A program made the translations under genes and the position numbers. Positions 23,582 through 34,800 of a DNA stretch of 64,000 nt are shown here, piece after piece. The stretch is from Chaenocephalus aceratus (Eukaryota; Chordata; Actinopteri; Perciformes; Channichthyidae): contig CM043785.1 of the NCBI GenBank assembly GCA_023974075.1, positions 19,379,169 through 19,443,168 on the forward strand, in the 5' to 3' direction. A model generated the notes under the pieces. The model made no database searches and was not told the origin of the DNA. It saw only the letters and a program-made list of their open reading frames with translations. How positions within the stretch are numbered: the first letter of the stretch is position 1; every line of letters starts with the position of its first letter.

Positions 23582-25025
23582 GTTTCTCAATGTCAAGGAA
23601 GGATGATCCAGAGCGACTATTTCAAGGATGCTACGTCATCGAGTCCCGCCGAAGGACTGTTCCAATGTCCCGGCTCCTTGGAATTCTACCGAGTCCGGCG
23701 TCCTTCGTAGCGGGAAATTTCGAGGCTGCACATGTGTATCCTCCACGGTCTTAAAATCCCCACAATGCTTTGCGCAAGGACCAATTTCCCAAATCTTTGG
23801 CGGAAAATGGCTGAATCCAGGCAGTACACATTTAAATGTAAGTATGTTCAGTGGCTTAGTAAATGTGCACATGACTTGTGTTTAAAGTTTATAGTCCGTT
23901 TGACTTTTGCCCGTGTGAACGCAAACCGAACCTTCTGAAAAATTAAACAAACTGGCGTCTGGTGCGCACCAGAGAAGGGGACTATTAGTTTATTTTTAAA
24001 TGCTGACACCTCTTCTCTTTTCGCCCATAAATGATTTCCTCCACAATCTTATCCACCCTTTCCTGCTTGGCATTCCATCTCCCCAAAAACAATAAACATC
24101 ATATTGTATCAACCATCCACTTGCCCCTCTGCCCTCTGATATCAGGATGTGGAGTGCAGTTATGAACAGATGACGCTAGCTCACATATTCAAGGTCCTTA
24201 TCATAAAAACATGCATAAAGCTGTCGTGGTTTTTACAACCAACAAGTTAATTTGTTGTCCAACAGGTGTGTATTAACTGCTTTGGAAAGTTCGAGGAGGA
24301 GGGGGGATCCCATGAACAGACTGTCTCTGTCCTTGCACTTCATGGTGGTCCATCTGCCTGCAGGCCTTACACACTGACTGACTATCTCTGCTGCTCCAAA
24401 GTCATCTCCATGTCCGTCTGTTTTATCTGCGTGTCAGACTATAAGTCTGTGTGTCATCTGTCAGCTTGTCTCACAGATATGTGATTCTGGTCTGAGTGGA
24501 ATTCCCTATATGAACACTTTACTGTCCCAAAACTGGAGCTGGCTCCGGAAAGGTGATGACAGATGAGTTGCAGGCGGCAAGGTAAATAATCACTGATGCG
24601 TTGTGGTTTCATATCTCTCTGGAAAAATGATCTCCTTCATTAACTTAAATCATGTCATTCATTAAGTTAACACTAACCTTAATGAAGTTACAAATAAAGG
24701 GTTCTATACCTTAGCAATATTCTTTTTTTCCTGATATGTTTATGCTAACTAACAATGATCTCTTATAATAGGGTACTTGACAAACCCAACCAAAGAGCCC
24801 AATCAAACGCAGAATCATGACTTCACATTGTCAAATTCATAATTGTATTGGCCCCCACTTTTGAACCCTTAGTGCAGAGGTAGGTGTGATCCCATTGCAA
24901 TTTTTTAAGATGCATTTGTATGGATTGTTTGGCCAACATAGTATGTTTATTCCCAGGCATTATTAACTCCCTGACTGTCATGTTATTATCTGTTTTTCAC
25001 ACATTATTAGATGATAGTAGGCTTA
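23582..25025. other. unassigned intergenic DNA
   Basis: No gene or bounded repeat was recognised. A 72-codon Cys-containing ORF at 24266-24484 lacks any family resemblance and is treated as chance. 23600-23760 is locally GC-richer. Confidence 0.4.
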
Positions 25026-25033
25026 ATTTTAGT

Positions 25034-25536
25034 CAGTGGTGTAAATAAACTAAGTAGATTTACTTTTTTACTCTTTCTTTTTACTGTATTGAAGTTCAAC
25101 TTTGAAGGACTGGTACTTAACTTGAGTTTTTCAATTATTTGTTACTTTGTACTTTTCAAAAAAGGTATATCGTGTATCTTTTAGTTACTTTGCAAATTTT
25201 GATTATTGATGTCAAATATAATCAAAACTCAAATAAAACTTTAGACTTGGACTCACCTGGTCATGAGTATACAACTTATTTAAAATTAGCTGCACCTTTA
25301 CCAGCTTTGTTAACACTTTAATGCATCAGTAATTATAATCAAAATATATATCTGAAATGGGCCAATCTGTATAATCAGTACTTTTGGAGCTATAAGTATA
25401 TTCAATGCTAATACTTTTGTACTTTTACTTTAAATTCCGGACTTTTACTTCTAACAGAAGATTACTACAGTAGGCTACATGTAGGTAGTTCTTCTTTTAT
25501 GTAAAATATCTTAATTCTACAGTACTTCTTCCTCTG
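25034..25536. mobile_element. decayed hAT-type MITE of the common teleost TACTTTTACTT-rich kind
   Basis: It starts CAGTGGTGTAAATAAACTAA and contains the many TACTTTTACTT and AAGTACTTTT-like motifs of a repeat very common in fish genomes. The right end CTTCTTCCTCTG is degraded from an expected ...CCACTG. The flanks ATTTTAGT (25026-25033) and ATTTGAGT (25537-25544) match at 6 of 8 positions, so this is an old insertion. Confidence 0.65.
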
Positions 25537-25544
25537 ATTTGAGT

Positions 25545-26086
25545 CAAAACTAATAATTAAAACCTCTCACTCTGTCCTGTAAATAACCAACATTTCCATG
25601 TTCCTATGAACGCAGCATCACACTTCTGTTGCTCTGCGTTACCACCGGTTACCACCCACCACTCTTCCTCTCAAGGTAACACACGGAACTTTACCGATAT
25701 TTAAACCACAACCTTATTTTTAATTTAGGTTACATTCTTATTCACTACATTTCTAACTACGTTTACATTAGCTAGTGCTATGTTGTAGTAGCTCACATGT
25801 AGCTAACGTAAACTGTGCTACTGCAGCTAACGCTAATGTTAAGCTAAACACATGGGTCTGTTGGTAAGACTGCATTACTGCAACTTATACAATAAACATG
25901 TCTTAATTTAAAATCCTAATGGTAAGTTAACATGGCATCTCTGAATGAACAATGCTAAAGATAATCAAATTAAATGTTTCTTGGAAGGGACTTCAACTCA
26001 TACCAAGCAAAGGACATGGACAAAATGAAAAAAAAGCCCTGGGTAAGTTATAGTTTACTAAACTTCTTTAACCACAGACACTTAGT
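25545..26086. other. unassigned DNA left of LINE B
   Basis: GCTAGCT/GTAACGT-type AT-rich sequence. A short open segment at 25974-26042 is followed by a good donor-like CTGG/GTAAGT at about 26039-26046, but no matching acceptor or protein family was seen. Confidence 0.35.
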
Positions 26087-26406
26087 AAAGTGTGTTTGTG
26101 TGTTTGACTCTGCCCACCTCAGGAGGAAGGAGGAACCTATTGCGGTGAGCACGTTGCAACTTCCGGTTGTTGTTGTCATCTCCGGGTATCCCGTGTGCCT
26201 GTTCTGTTGCTGATAGCTTATTAACTTAAACTTAATCGATCGTTTTAAAACTCTTGATCACGGCAACTGCCTGACGTTGTAATCACACGTTACTACAGCT
26301 TAAGCACTCAACTCTCCTTCTCTTAGCGACTGTAACTGTAACTCCACAGTTGCCTACACTCTTTTCGGGTTTGCTAACGGTAGCTACTTTAGCTTGATAG
26401 CTAGCC

Positions 26407-27021
26407 ATGGCTCTTTCCCCACCCTCTGGTGCTATTTCCTGCTCTTCCTGTCTCATGTTTGGTTACTTCCCGGCCTCCCTTACTGGTAAGGATACATGTG
26501 TTAAATGTAGTATAGTTGTTAGGTTGGAGGCGGGAATCATAGCCATAGAAGCCCGGCTCCGCATCTTAGAAAGTAACTCAGCTAAAGTAAAGCCCATGTT
26601 AGCATGTGCGGACCGGCAAAAGGTAGCTCCTCTTAGCCGTCCCCCGGCAACTCCCGAGCAGCAGGGAGGCTGGGTGACTGTTCAGAAGGGGCATAACGCG
26701 AAACCCCCAGGTCCCCACCAACCCGTTCACGTATCTAACAGATATTCCCCACTCAGCGAGACACCCGCTGAGAAGCCAACTCTGGTTATTGGTAGCTCTA
26801 TTATGAGACACGTGAATTTAGAGACCGAAGCCTCCACAGTCACATGCATTCCGGGGGCCAGAGCGGGCGACGTTGAGGCGCATCTTAAACTGCTGGCTAA
26901 AAATAAACATAAATACGGTAGGATTTTTGGTCTGATTAAGAGAGACGGCATTCACCCTACTTTGAAAGGTGCAGATCTCATTTCGGCAAACATTTCAGGG
27001 CTTTGTGGACTTAATCCATGA
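26407..27021 (+). pseudogene. LINE B ORF1 with partial SGNH-esterase-like domain
   Basis: This 204-residue frame has an N-terminal Cys pair (SCSSC...CVKC), a short predicted helix (IAIEARLRILES) and, from about residue 125, TLVIGSSIMRHV, the block I motif with its Ser as found in the esterase-like ORF1 of L2/CR1 LINEs. After HKYGRI the frame jumps to a C-terminal block IKRDGIHPTLKGADLIS, which carries the DxxH-like motif. The central part expected between them, including the GxND block, is missing, so an in-frame internal deletion has occurred. ORF1 proteins bind the element RNA. Confidence 0.75.
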
Positions 27022-27226
27022 CAAACTAGAGTTGAGACCAGGAGGCAGAGTCGCAGTCTTACACGCTTCTCTGCGCTCTCTCCTAGGCAGTCACCCATAG
27101 GAATCCCGAACCCAATAAAATACCCAATATTAGCGGTGTGTGTGTCTGCCCAAGGACAATTTAAGGTGAAACCTAATAGGTGTCATACATAATAACCTAA
27201 TAAAAGTAAATGTAACAACTACTACA

Positions 27227-30117
27227 GTGCAACAAAACAGAAAGATTAAATGTGGTCTCTTAAACATAAGATCTCTAGCATCTAAAGCAATATTGGTAAA
27301 TGATTTAATATCAGATTATAATATTGATATATGCTGTCTCACTGAAACTTGGTTGAGACATGAAGAATATGTCAGCATAAATGAGGCCACTCCACCCAGC
27401 CATGTCAACACTCATATTGCTCGAGGCACGGGCCGAGGAGGTGGAGTTGCAGCAATCTTTGACTCAAGTTTACTTATCAATACTAAACCAAAATGTAATT
27501 ATACCTCCTTTGAAAGCCTCGTTTTTAGTCTTACGCATCCGACCTGGAAAACTTTGCAGCCAATCTTATTTGTTACAGTGTATCGTGCACCAGGTCCTTA
27601 TTCAGAATTCTTATCAGAATTCTCTGAGTTGTTATCAACTTTGGTTCTTAAAACAGACAAAGTAATTATCGTAGGTGACTTTAATATTCATGTTGACGAT
27701 GATAAAAATAGCCTTACTGTTGCATTTAACTCTATATTAGATTCTGTTGGTTTCTGTCAGTGTAAATAAACCAACCCACTGCTATAATCACACTCTCGAC
27801 CTTGTTCTGACTTATGGTTTTGAAATTGAGCAACTATTAGTCGAACCGCATAATCCTGCTTTATCCGACCATTTCTTAGTAACTTTTGAAGTACTGTTAC
27901 TAGACTACAAAGCATTAGTCAAAAGCTTTTGCAGCAGAAACCTGTTAGTGCTATAGCCACTTTTAAGGAAGAGATTCCACCAATACTTAACTCGATAGCA
28001 TGTCTGCATGTAGGGGAGGAAACTTATACAAAATGTACACCACCCCAAATTGATCATGTTGTTGATAGTGCTATAGATGCGCTGCGAATAAAATTAGACT
28101 CTGTTGCTCCTTTGAAAAAGAAGAAAATAAAACATAGATTAGCTCCATGGCATAATGCCGAAACCCGCAAAATAAAGCAAAAGTCTAGACAACTTGAAAG
28201 GATATGGCGTTCCACTAAACTTGAAGAATCTCGTTTAATTTGGCATATTACTCTCAATGAATATAAGAAAGCACTGCGTAAAGCGAGAGCAGCCTACTAC
28301 TCTTCATTAATAGATGAGAATAAGAATAATGCAAGATTTCTTTTCAGCACTGTAGCCAGGCTGACAGAGAGCCACAGCTCGATTGAGCCTTCTATTCCCA
28401 TAGCACTCAGTAGCAATGATTTTATGTGCTTTTTTAACGATAAAATTGTTACTCTTAGAAACAAAATTAATGACCTCTTGCCTTCGACCAGTATAGTGTT
28501 ATCAACAGCTCCCGGAATCGTAAGTTCTAATATTACACTAGATAGTAAACTAGAATGCTTTTCAGCCATTAACCTTGAACAATTACATTCAATGATTCTC
28601 TCTTCTAAACCATCAACGTGCATGTTAGACCCAATTCCAACTAAGCTGTTGAAGGAAGTTTTTCCATTAATTAGCACTTCTTTATTAAATATTATGAATA
28701 TGTCTTTATTATCAGGCTATGTTCCACAATCATTCAAAGTAGCAGTGATAAAACCGCTTCTTAAAAAGCACAACCTCGATCCAGAGGTTTTAGCCAACTA
28801 TAGACCTATTTCTAATCTTCCGCTCCTCTCAAAGATTCTTGAGAATGCGGTCGCAAAACAGTTGTGTGATTACTTAAAAAACAATGATTTATTTGAAGAT
28901 TTTCAGTCTGGCTTTAGAACACATCATAGCACAGAGACAGCTCTGGTTAAAGTCACAAATGATATTCTAATAGCCTCAGACAAGGGACTTGTCTCTATTC
29001 TTGTTTTGCTCGATCTCAGTGCTGCATTTGATACTATCGATCATGATATCCTATTGCAAAGACTAGAGCACTTAGTTGGCATACAGGGAACTGCTTTAGG
29101 CTGGTTTAGGTCCTATCTATCTGAACGCTCTCAGTTTGTACGTGTTAACGATGAATCTTCCACGCAAACCAAAGTTAGCCATGGAGTGCCACAGGGCTCG
29201 GACCTATTTTGTTCACATTATATATGCTTCCGTTAGGCAATATTATAAGGAATCATTCTGTAAACTTTCATTGTTATGCGGATGATACTCAACTATATTT
29301 ATCAATCAAGCCTGATGAAATTAATCATCTAAATAAAATTCAAGACTGCCTTAAGGACTTAAAAACGTGGATGACCTTAAACTTTTTGATGTTAAACACG
29401 ACCAAAACTGAAGTTATTGTACTTGGCCCGAAGAATCTACGAAACAAATTATCTAAAGATATACTAACTATGGATGGCATTAATTTGGCCTCCAGTGAGA
29501 CTGTAAGGAATCTTGGTGTTATATTTGATCAGGATTTATCCTTTAACGCCCACATAAAATCAATTTCAAGGACCGCCTACTTCCATCTACGTAACATTGC
29601 AAAAATCAGGCATATCTTGCCTCAAAACGATGCAGAGAAACTAGTCCATGCATTTGTTACTTCTAGGCTGGATTATTGTAACTCTTTATTATCAGGGAGT
29701 ACCAAGAAGTCAATCAAGTCGCTTCAGCTGATTCAAAATGCTGCGGCTCGTGTACTAACCAGAGTTAGGAAAAGGGACCACATTACTCCTGTTCTGGCTG
29801 CCTTACACTGGCTCCCTATAGAACACAGGATAGAATTTAAAATTCTTCTTCTCGCCTACAAAGCCCTTAATGGGCAGGCGCCATCTTACCTTAAAGAACT
29901 CATTATACCCTACTGTCCTACTAGGGCATTGCGTTCCAAGAATGCAGGGTTGTTGGTTGTTCCTAGAATATCTAAAAGTACAATGGGAGCCAGAGCCTTT
30001 TCTTATCAAGCTCCACATTTGTGGAATCAGCTTCCAGTTTGTGTTCGGGCGGCAGACACCCTATCCGTTTTTAAGAGTGCGCTTAAGACCTTCCTTTTTG
30101 ATAAAGCTTATAGTTAG
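27227..30117 (+). pseudogene. LINE B ORF2 (endonuclease-reverse transcriptase), broken in at least three places
   Basis: The endonuclease part is readable in 27227-27769 (LLNIRSLASK, CLTETW, GDFNIHVDD). A frameshift near 27755-27770 moves the rest of it (HTLDLVLTYG, ALSDHFLVTF) into another frame to 27956. A further shift near 27930 opens 27929-29236 ([31 protein letters not shown]). At about 29200, immediately after GVPQGS, the conserved VLGP step is lost through a small non-triplet deletion. The last frame continues with YADDTQLYL and the C-terminal LHWLPIEHRIEFK to the stop at 30115-30117. It is related to LINE A but is a different family, as shown by its tail. Confidence 0.88.
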
Positions 30118-30947
30118 GACTGATTAGATTCAGCCCCTAGTTTTGCTGATATAGGCTTAGTTTGTCGGGGGACATCTTACTTCTTCCTTCTCTCTGTCTA
30201 TACCTGTGTACTCTCATGTTCCGATTAACCCAGCTTCCCCAAATGTCTTTCTTTTTGGTGTCTATATACGCTGGGATCCGGAGTCATGGATGATCCTGCG
30301 GTCCTGTGTCCTGGATCGCGAGCGCTGGATCTTGAGTCGTGGCTGTGGTCCTGGATCATAGGTCCTGGATGGATATCCTCGTGGATTCATCTTCCTATTA
30401 TACACACACGCATTTCCAAACATCTGGACTACCTATGTTGCAAATGTATTATCTTTTCAATTTACACACGGCATCTATTGCACGTCTGTCCGTCCTGGGA
30501 GAGGGATCCCTCCTCTGTTGCTCTCCCTGAGGTTTCTCCCATTTTTCCCTTTAAACTGGGTTTTCTTTGGAAGTTTTTCCTTGTACGATGTGAGGGTCTA
30601 AGGACAGAGGGTGTCGTATTGTCATACTGATATTCTGTACACACTGTGAAGACCACTGAGACAAATGTAACATTTGTGATATTGGGCTATATAAATAAAC
30701 ATTGATTGAAAAGTGTGTGTTGCACATTTCCTCATTGCTATTGCTAACAGCTAAACTTAAACTAGAGAAGGCCTACATATTCATGGAGCAGTGTGGAAAA
30801 CAACAGGTGTTACCAATTAACGATGGCTCTGTTCTAGTCAAGTCTCCCTAATAATGTATTGTATATTCAACCTGCAAACAATGGCATTTCACTGTTGCAA
30901 CCTACAGAGTTGCTGACATGAGTGAATACAAAAAGAAGAAGACTTAC

Positions 30948-31366
30948 TGTTACGATTGGGTGAAGCAGGTAGGACTCAATACAGAATTTAACGAAAAGCG
31001 AGCTTTATTAAATAATATAAAGCTGTGGCAAAAAAAGGCAGTATCCAAAATATCCAAAACCAACGAGCAGCACAAGGAACACAGACATGGAGGGGAAACA
31101 ATGAACCGACATGGAACACAGGGGAAGACTAGACTAAATACACAGAAGGGTAATCACAGAACAAGACACAGCTGGGCAGGGGAGGAGAAACACAAGGACA
31201 ACAGGTGAACACAATCGGGTAATCAGGGAGGGAAACAGACAGAAAGCAGACAGGCAGGAAACGGGGGTGAACACTTTACACAATAAAACCCAAAGACAAG
31301 AAAAACACCAACACAGACAAAACTACAAACGTGACATAACATGAGAATCGTGATAGAATCGTGACA
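30948..31366 (-). mobile_element. Gypsy-type LTR, minus orientation (3' LTR)
   Basis: Read on the minus strand it begins TGTCACGATTC and ends AATCGTAACA, i.e. TG...CA termini. It contains AATAAA near its 3' part (the TTTATT on the + strand near 31006). Just outside on the internal side lies a purine-rich tract (CTTGAGGTGGGGGTTC on the minus strand, 31367-31382), the expected polypurine tract position. It is the same family as the solo LTR at 38608, sharing GGGCAGGGGAGGAGAAACAC. No 5' LTR was found. Confidence 0.75.
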
Positions 31367-31502
31367 GAACCCCCACCTCAAGGGACGGATCCCAGACGTC
31401 CCAAAAAAAAAAAAAAGGTCCAGCAGGGTGGGTGGAGGGGGACCAGAGGGAGGACACATAACTAGGGCCAAGAAAGGGTGGGTGGAGGGGGTCTGGAGGA
31501 CG

Positions 31503-31680
31503 GGTCTCGGGCGGACGGCCCGGGGGAAAGGCAGAGACCAAGGAGGGGGTCTCGGGCGGAAGGCCCAGGGGCAAGGCAGAGACCAAGGACGGGGTCTCGG
31601 GCGGAAGGCCCGGGGGCAAGGCAGAGACCAAGGAGGGGGTCTCGGGTGGACGGCCTGGGGGCAAGGCAAAGTTCAACAAG
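31503..31680. repeat. 45-bp minisatellite, about four units
   Basis: Units begin GGTCTCGGGCGGA and end GGCAGAGACCAAGGAGGG; unit starts at 31503 and 31548 show the 45-bp period. The last unit is degenerate. Confidence 0.85.
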
Positions 31681-31920
31681 GGGCGAAGGCCACAGTGGGC
31701 AAACTCAGGGGGCCAAGCATGAGGGCGAAAGCAGCGGCAGGAAGAGTCAGGGGGCCGGGCCCGAGGACGAAGACCCCGGCTCTCAGGGGGCCGGGCTCTC
31801 AGGGGGCCGGGCTCGAGGGCGAAGACCAGACAGCTCCGGAGGCCGGGCAGGACCCGGTGTCGGCCGAACAGGAACCGGAGCCAGTGGGACAGGCTTCGGC
31901 AGGATCCCCCACGGAAGAGG

Positions 31921-32508
31921 ACCAGGAGTTGGCAGGACCCCCGGCGAGACAGGTGAAGGTGGGGCCTCCAACGGAACAGGACAAGGGGTTGGCAGGACCC
32001 CCGGCAGAAGAGTTGTCGGCGGGACCCCCAGAGGAACAGGACATAGGATTGGCAGGACCCCCGGCAGGAGATCAGTCGGCGGGACCTCCAACGGGACAGG
32101 ACAAAGGGTTGGCAGGACCCCCGGCAGGAGAGTAGTCGGCGGGACCTCCAACGAGACAGGACAAGGAGCTGGCAGGACCCCCGGCAGGAGAGCAGACGGC
32201 GGGACCTCCAACGGGACAGAACAAAGGGTTGGCAGGACCCCCGGCAGGAGAGTAGTCGGCGGGGCCTCCAACGGCACAGGACATAGGATTGGCAGGACCC
32301 CCGGCAGGAGAGTAGACGGCGGGACCTCCAACGAGACAGGACAAGAAGCTGGCAGGACCCCCGGCAAGAGAGTAGACGGCGGGACCTCCAACGGGACAGA
32401 CATACGATTGGTAGGACCCCCGGCAGAGGAGTAGTCGACGGGGCCTCCAACGGGACAGGACATGGAGTTGGCAGGACCCCCAGCGGAACCTCCAACGGAC
32501 CAGGACAT
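31921..32508. repeat. 60-bp minisatellite, about ten units
   Basis: Each unit contains GGCAGGACCCCCGGCAGGAG then GTCGGCGGGACCTCCAAC. The period is exactly 60 bp through most of the array, with one unit of 59 bp near 32400. Variation between units is by single substitutions. Confidence 0.92.
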
Positions 32509-32519
32509 TGGGTAGGGAC

Positions 32520-32985
32520 TTGAGACGTGACTCGAGAGGGGAACTAGAGAGGGAACTCCAGAGGGGAACTAGAGAGGGAACTCCAGAGGGGAACTAGAGA
32601 GGGAACTCCAGAGGGGAACTAGAGGAGAGACTAGAGGAGAGACTAGAGGAGGAACTAGAGGAGGGAACTTGAGAGGGGAAATAGAGAGGGGAAATAGAGA
32701 GGGGACTCGAGGAGGGACTAGAGAGGGGACTAGAGGAGGGACTAAAGCAGGGACTAGAGGAGGGAACTCGAGAGGGAACTCGAGGAGGGACTAGAGGAGG
32801 GACTAGAGAATTGACTAGAGGTGGGACTTGAGTAGGAACTAGAGATGGAACTAGAGGAGGGGCTCGGGAAGGGACCAGAGAGGTGACTAAAGGGGGGACT
32901 GGAGAAGGGACTAGGGAAGTGACTAGAGGAGGGACTTGAGAAAGGACTTGAGAAAGGAATTGAATAGGGACTAGAGAAGGGACTA
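32520..32985. repeat. degenerate GGGAACTAGAGA-type tandem repeats
   Basis: The array starts with near-perfect units of GAACTAGAGAGGGAACTCCA (about 24-25 bp) to about 32640 and becomes an irregular GACTAGAGGAGGGA repeat to about 32985. One strand is purine-rich throughout. Confidence 0.8.
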
Positions 32986-33150
32986 TGGCAGCTGGGACCA
33001 GGACTGGGGCCGGAACCATGGCTGCTGGGGCCAGAACTGGGGCTGTAACCATGGTTGCTGAGGCCGGAACCAGGGCCGGAACCATGGCCGCTGGGGCCAG
33101 AACTGGGGCCGGAACCATGGATGTTGGGACCGGCACTGGAGCCGGAGCCG
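32985..33150. repeat. about 30-33-bp minisatellite (GGGGCCGGAACCATGGCTGC type)
   Basis: Five or so imperfect units share GGGGCCGGAACCATGG and GGGGCCAGAACTGGGGC. It is continuous with the other tandem arrays of the Gypsy internal region. Confidence 0.8.
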
Positions 33151-33328
33151 CTGGAGTACGGGCTGGAATCCTGGCCTTGCATCTTCCAGAGACCTTTTGG
33201 AGGCTCCGTGGACCTCCAAACGCCAGACGGGTTCCTGAGAAAAGGTCTGAGGTTGGAACTGGAGCCGCTGGAACCGGAACAGAGGCCTGGACCATGGCTG
33301 TGTGGGCCAGGTAATCGAGCAAGGAAAC

Positions 33329-33788
33329 ATGGTAGGGGTAGGGTTAGGGTAATGTTGTGAATAGAGTGGCCTATGTTCGTCGTCCATAACATACGCCTGC
33401 CCATACCCCCACCACCACGGGCCACTCAATTCACAACATTACCCTAACCCTACCCCTCACACCAAATACTGACTGGTTTTCGGACCCCCCCAGACCCCCC
33501 CAATAAAGCAAAAATGCACGTTTCAGAGTGGCCTTTTATTGTGGCCAGCCTAAGGCACACCTGTGCAATAATCATGCTGTCTAATCAGCATCTTGATATG
33601 CCACACCTGTGAGGTGGGATGGATTATCTCGGCAAAGTGCTCACTATCACAGATTTTTTCAGATTTGTGAACAATATTTGAGAGAAATGGTTATTTTGTG
33701 TATATAGAAAATGTTTTAGATCTTTGAGTTCATCTCATGAAATATGGGAGCAAAAACAAAAGTGTTGCGTTTATATTTTTGTTTAGTG
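33329..33788 (+). mobile_element. Tc1-like fragment with an inverted internal block
   Basis: The right end is complete (…GTTTAGTG at 33788 followed by TA) and matches 43495-43822. The transposase segment to its left is rearranged: 33351-33375 reads in the sense direction (as at 43035), while 33376-33450 is antisense. The two arms 33335-33371 and 33420-33456 are inverted repeats with one mismatch. The left terminal repeat and most of the gene are missing. Confidence 0.8.
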
Positions 33789-34408
33789 TAGTTAACTCTG
33801 TGTGTTGCTGCTAGCATACATAACACCTGACGTGGAAACGTTGCTCGTGGATGGGGCTACAGAGCTCCTAGAAAGACAGTCGAACCCGGTGCATTTCTCC
33901 GTCTGAATGTGGAGTACTTTTGCTAAATATTTAGACAAATTGCTCGTGTTACCGCCCGTACATGCTAAACTCTTATTGCACTTTTGGCAACGAGCATTGT
34001 CCACATCGAGATGGGTAAAGTTTAACCACCTCGGAGCGCGTTCTCTCCGCCATCTCCTGTGTGTGTGTGTGTGTGTGTGTGTGTAGCAGCTGCCCGTGTG
34101 TAAACTGCCCCGCCCCCTCGCACACAGATGGGGAGAGAAAGATCGAAAATACATCATAGACGCATTTTTTTGTCTTTTTGCATATTAGAAACGAGTTGGC
34201 GACACTAAAACTGCGATATAATGCTTATGTAGCAATAATACATGACATATATTTTTTAAATGTCTCCAGTACCGATAAAAAGACCAATAACGTTGGAGCT
34301 TAACGGCGCGTAAAACACACGTGATGACGTCACCAACGAATCAATTAGTTGGCAACTAATTTGGTAATCGATTTTAATCGATTAAGTCGATTAGTTGTTG
34401 CACCCCTA
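33789..34408 (-). mobile_element. hAT transposon 5' fragment with BED-finger coding segment
   Basis: On the minus strand the end TAGGGGTGCAACAACTAATC (34408 inward), followed by ATCGATT repeats, is the usual start of a fish hAT family. About 250 bp inside lies the N-terminal part of a transposase. The rest is lost at the junction with the Tc1 fragment. A (GT)14 tract lies at 34056-34083. Confidence 0.6.
33792..34157 (-). pseudogene. N-terminal BED zinc finger of a hAT transposase (fragment)
   Basis: The 121-codon frame contains WLNFTHLDVDNARCQKCNKS followed by GGNTSNLSKYLAKVLHIQ. It fits the BED finger of hAT transposases (W/F, C-x2-C, then HLxxxH), but the first His position is Tyr and the His spacing is altered. 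The finger is therefore probably non-functional. The catalytic part is absent. A (TH)n stretch comes from the GT microsatellite. Confidence 0.6.
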
Positions 34409-34800
34409 GACCAAATCCAGCCTCTCCGGCTGGCTGGTGAAGAAGGTTGCACAGCCACGGCCACGGATACAGCTTCACTTGTGGAGCTAGATAGCAATGA
34501 TGGTGGTGAGGCAGGTGAGCTATCGTTAGCCTCCGGCTCCGGCTGCACGTCAACATTGCTAACGTTAGTTCTCGATTTCAAGGACGATGTATGACAATAA
34601 AAACTGTCTAATTTCGTCAGTTGTTACATCTCCTTGTTCTCTCTAGTCCTTTCTCTTTTTAGCGCCACTCGTCCTTTGGTCTGCTGTACATTATAAATAC
34701 AAGCTATTACATTTTGTATAATGCTGCCGAACTTGCTGCTGCTAGCTACGGCCAATGCCATTTTGCATGGGCCCCTGCACCGGCGATAGTTATGCCACTG
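34409..34800 (-). mobile_element. end of another hAT-type element
   Basis: The right edge, read on the minus strand, is CAGTGGCATAACTATCGCCG, a typical hAT terminus. A minus-strand ORF (34345-34581) gives a Ser/Pro/Val-rich sequence (SSPASPPSLLSSSTSE) without a recognised domain; it could be the start of a transposase. The other end is not found. Confidence 0.4.

Larger units (their letters stand above)
26096..30709 (+). mobile_element. LINE B: near full-length L2/CR1-type retrotransposon, frame-broken
   Basis: The candidate flanking duplication AAAGTGTGT is at 26087-26095 and 30710-30718. The order is 5' leader, ORF1 (26407), ORF2 (27227-30117), a 3' UTR of about 590 bp and the tail GGCTATATAAATAAACATTG ending in ATTGA at 30709, a 3' end very widespread in fish LINEs. 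Both ORFs are damaged. Confidence 0.88.
31367..33328 (-). mobile_element. 3' internal region of the Gypsy element, minisatellite-rich
   Basis: GC-rich DNA inward of the polypurine tract is almost entirely made of tandem repeats. Long Pro/Ser/Arg/Leu-rich ORFs exist on both strands (for example 31323-32495 and 31783-32508 minus, 31478-32434 plus). They arise because the repeat units are stop-free and multiples of three. No gag, protease, RT or integrase motif was found. The 5' part of the element is lost at the Tc1 fragment. Confidence 0.6.

Noticed and set aside
24266..24484. Cys-rich 72-codon ORF
   Set aside because: Cysteine spacing fits no known finger and there is no signal peptide or neighbour support.
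25974..26046. Exon-like ORF ending in a GTAAGT donor
   Set aside because: Too short, low-complexity Lys run, no matching partner exon or recognised protein.
30918..31208. Start-codon-like segment MSEYKKKKTYCYDW with a possible acceptor before it
   Set aside because: From TGTTACG on it is Gypsy LTR sequence, so only about ten codons remain; no gene model can be built.
31323..32508. ORFs of 235-390 codons on both strands, Pro/Arg/Ser-rich
   Set aside because: Open because the 45- and 60-bp minisatellite units lack stops and are multiples of three; several frames are open at once, so none is supported as a gene.
31921..32508. Regular 60-bp array considered as a CRISPR-like structure
   Set aside because: Direct tandem units without unique spacers in a vertebrate genome; it is a minisatellite.
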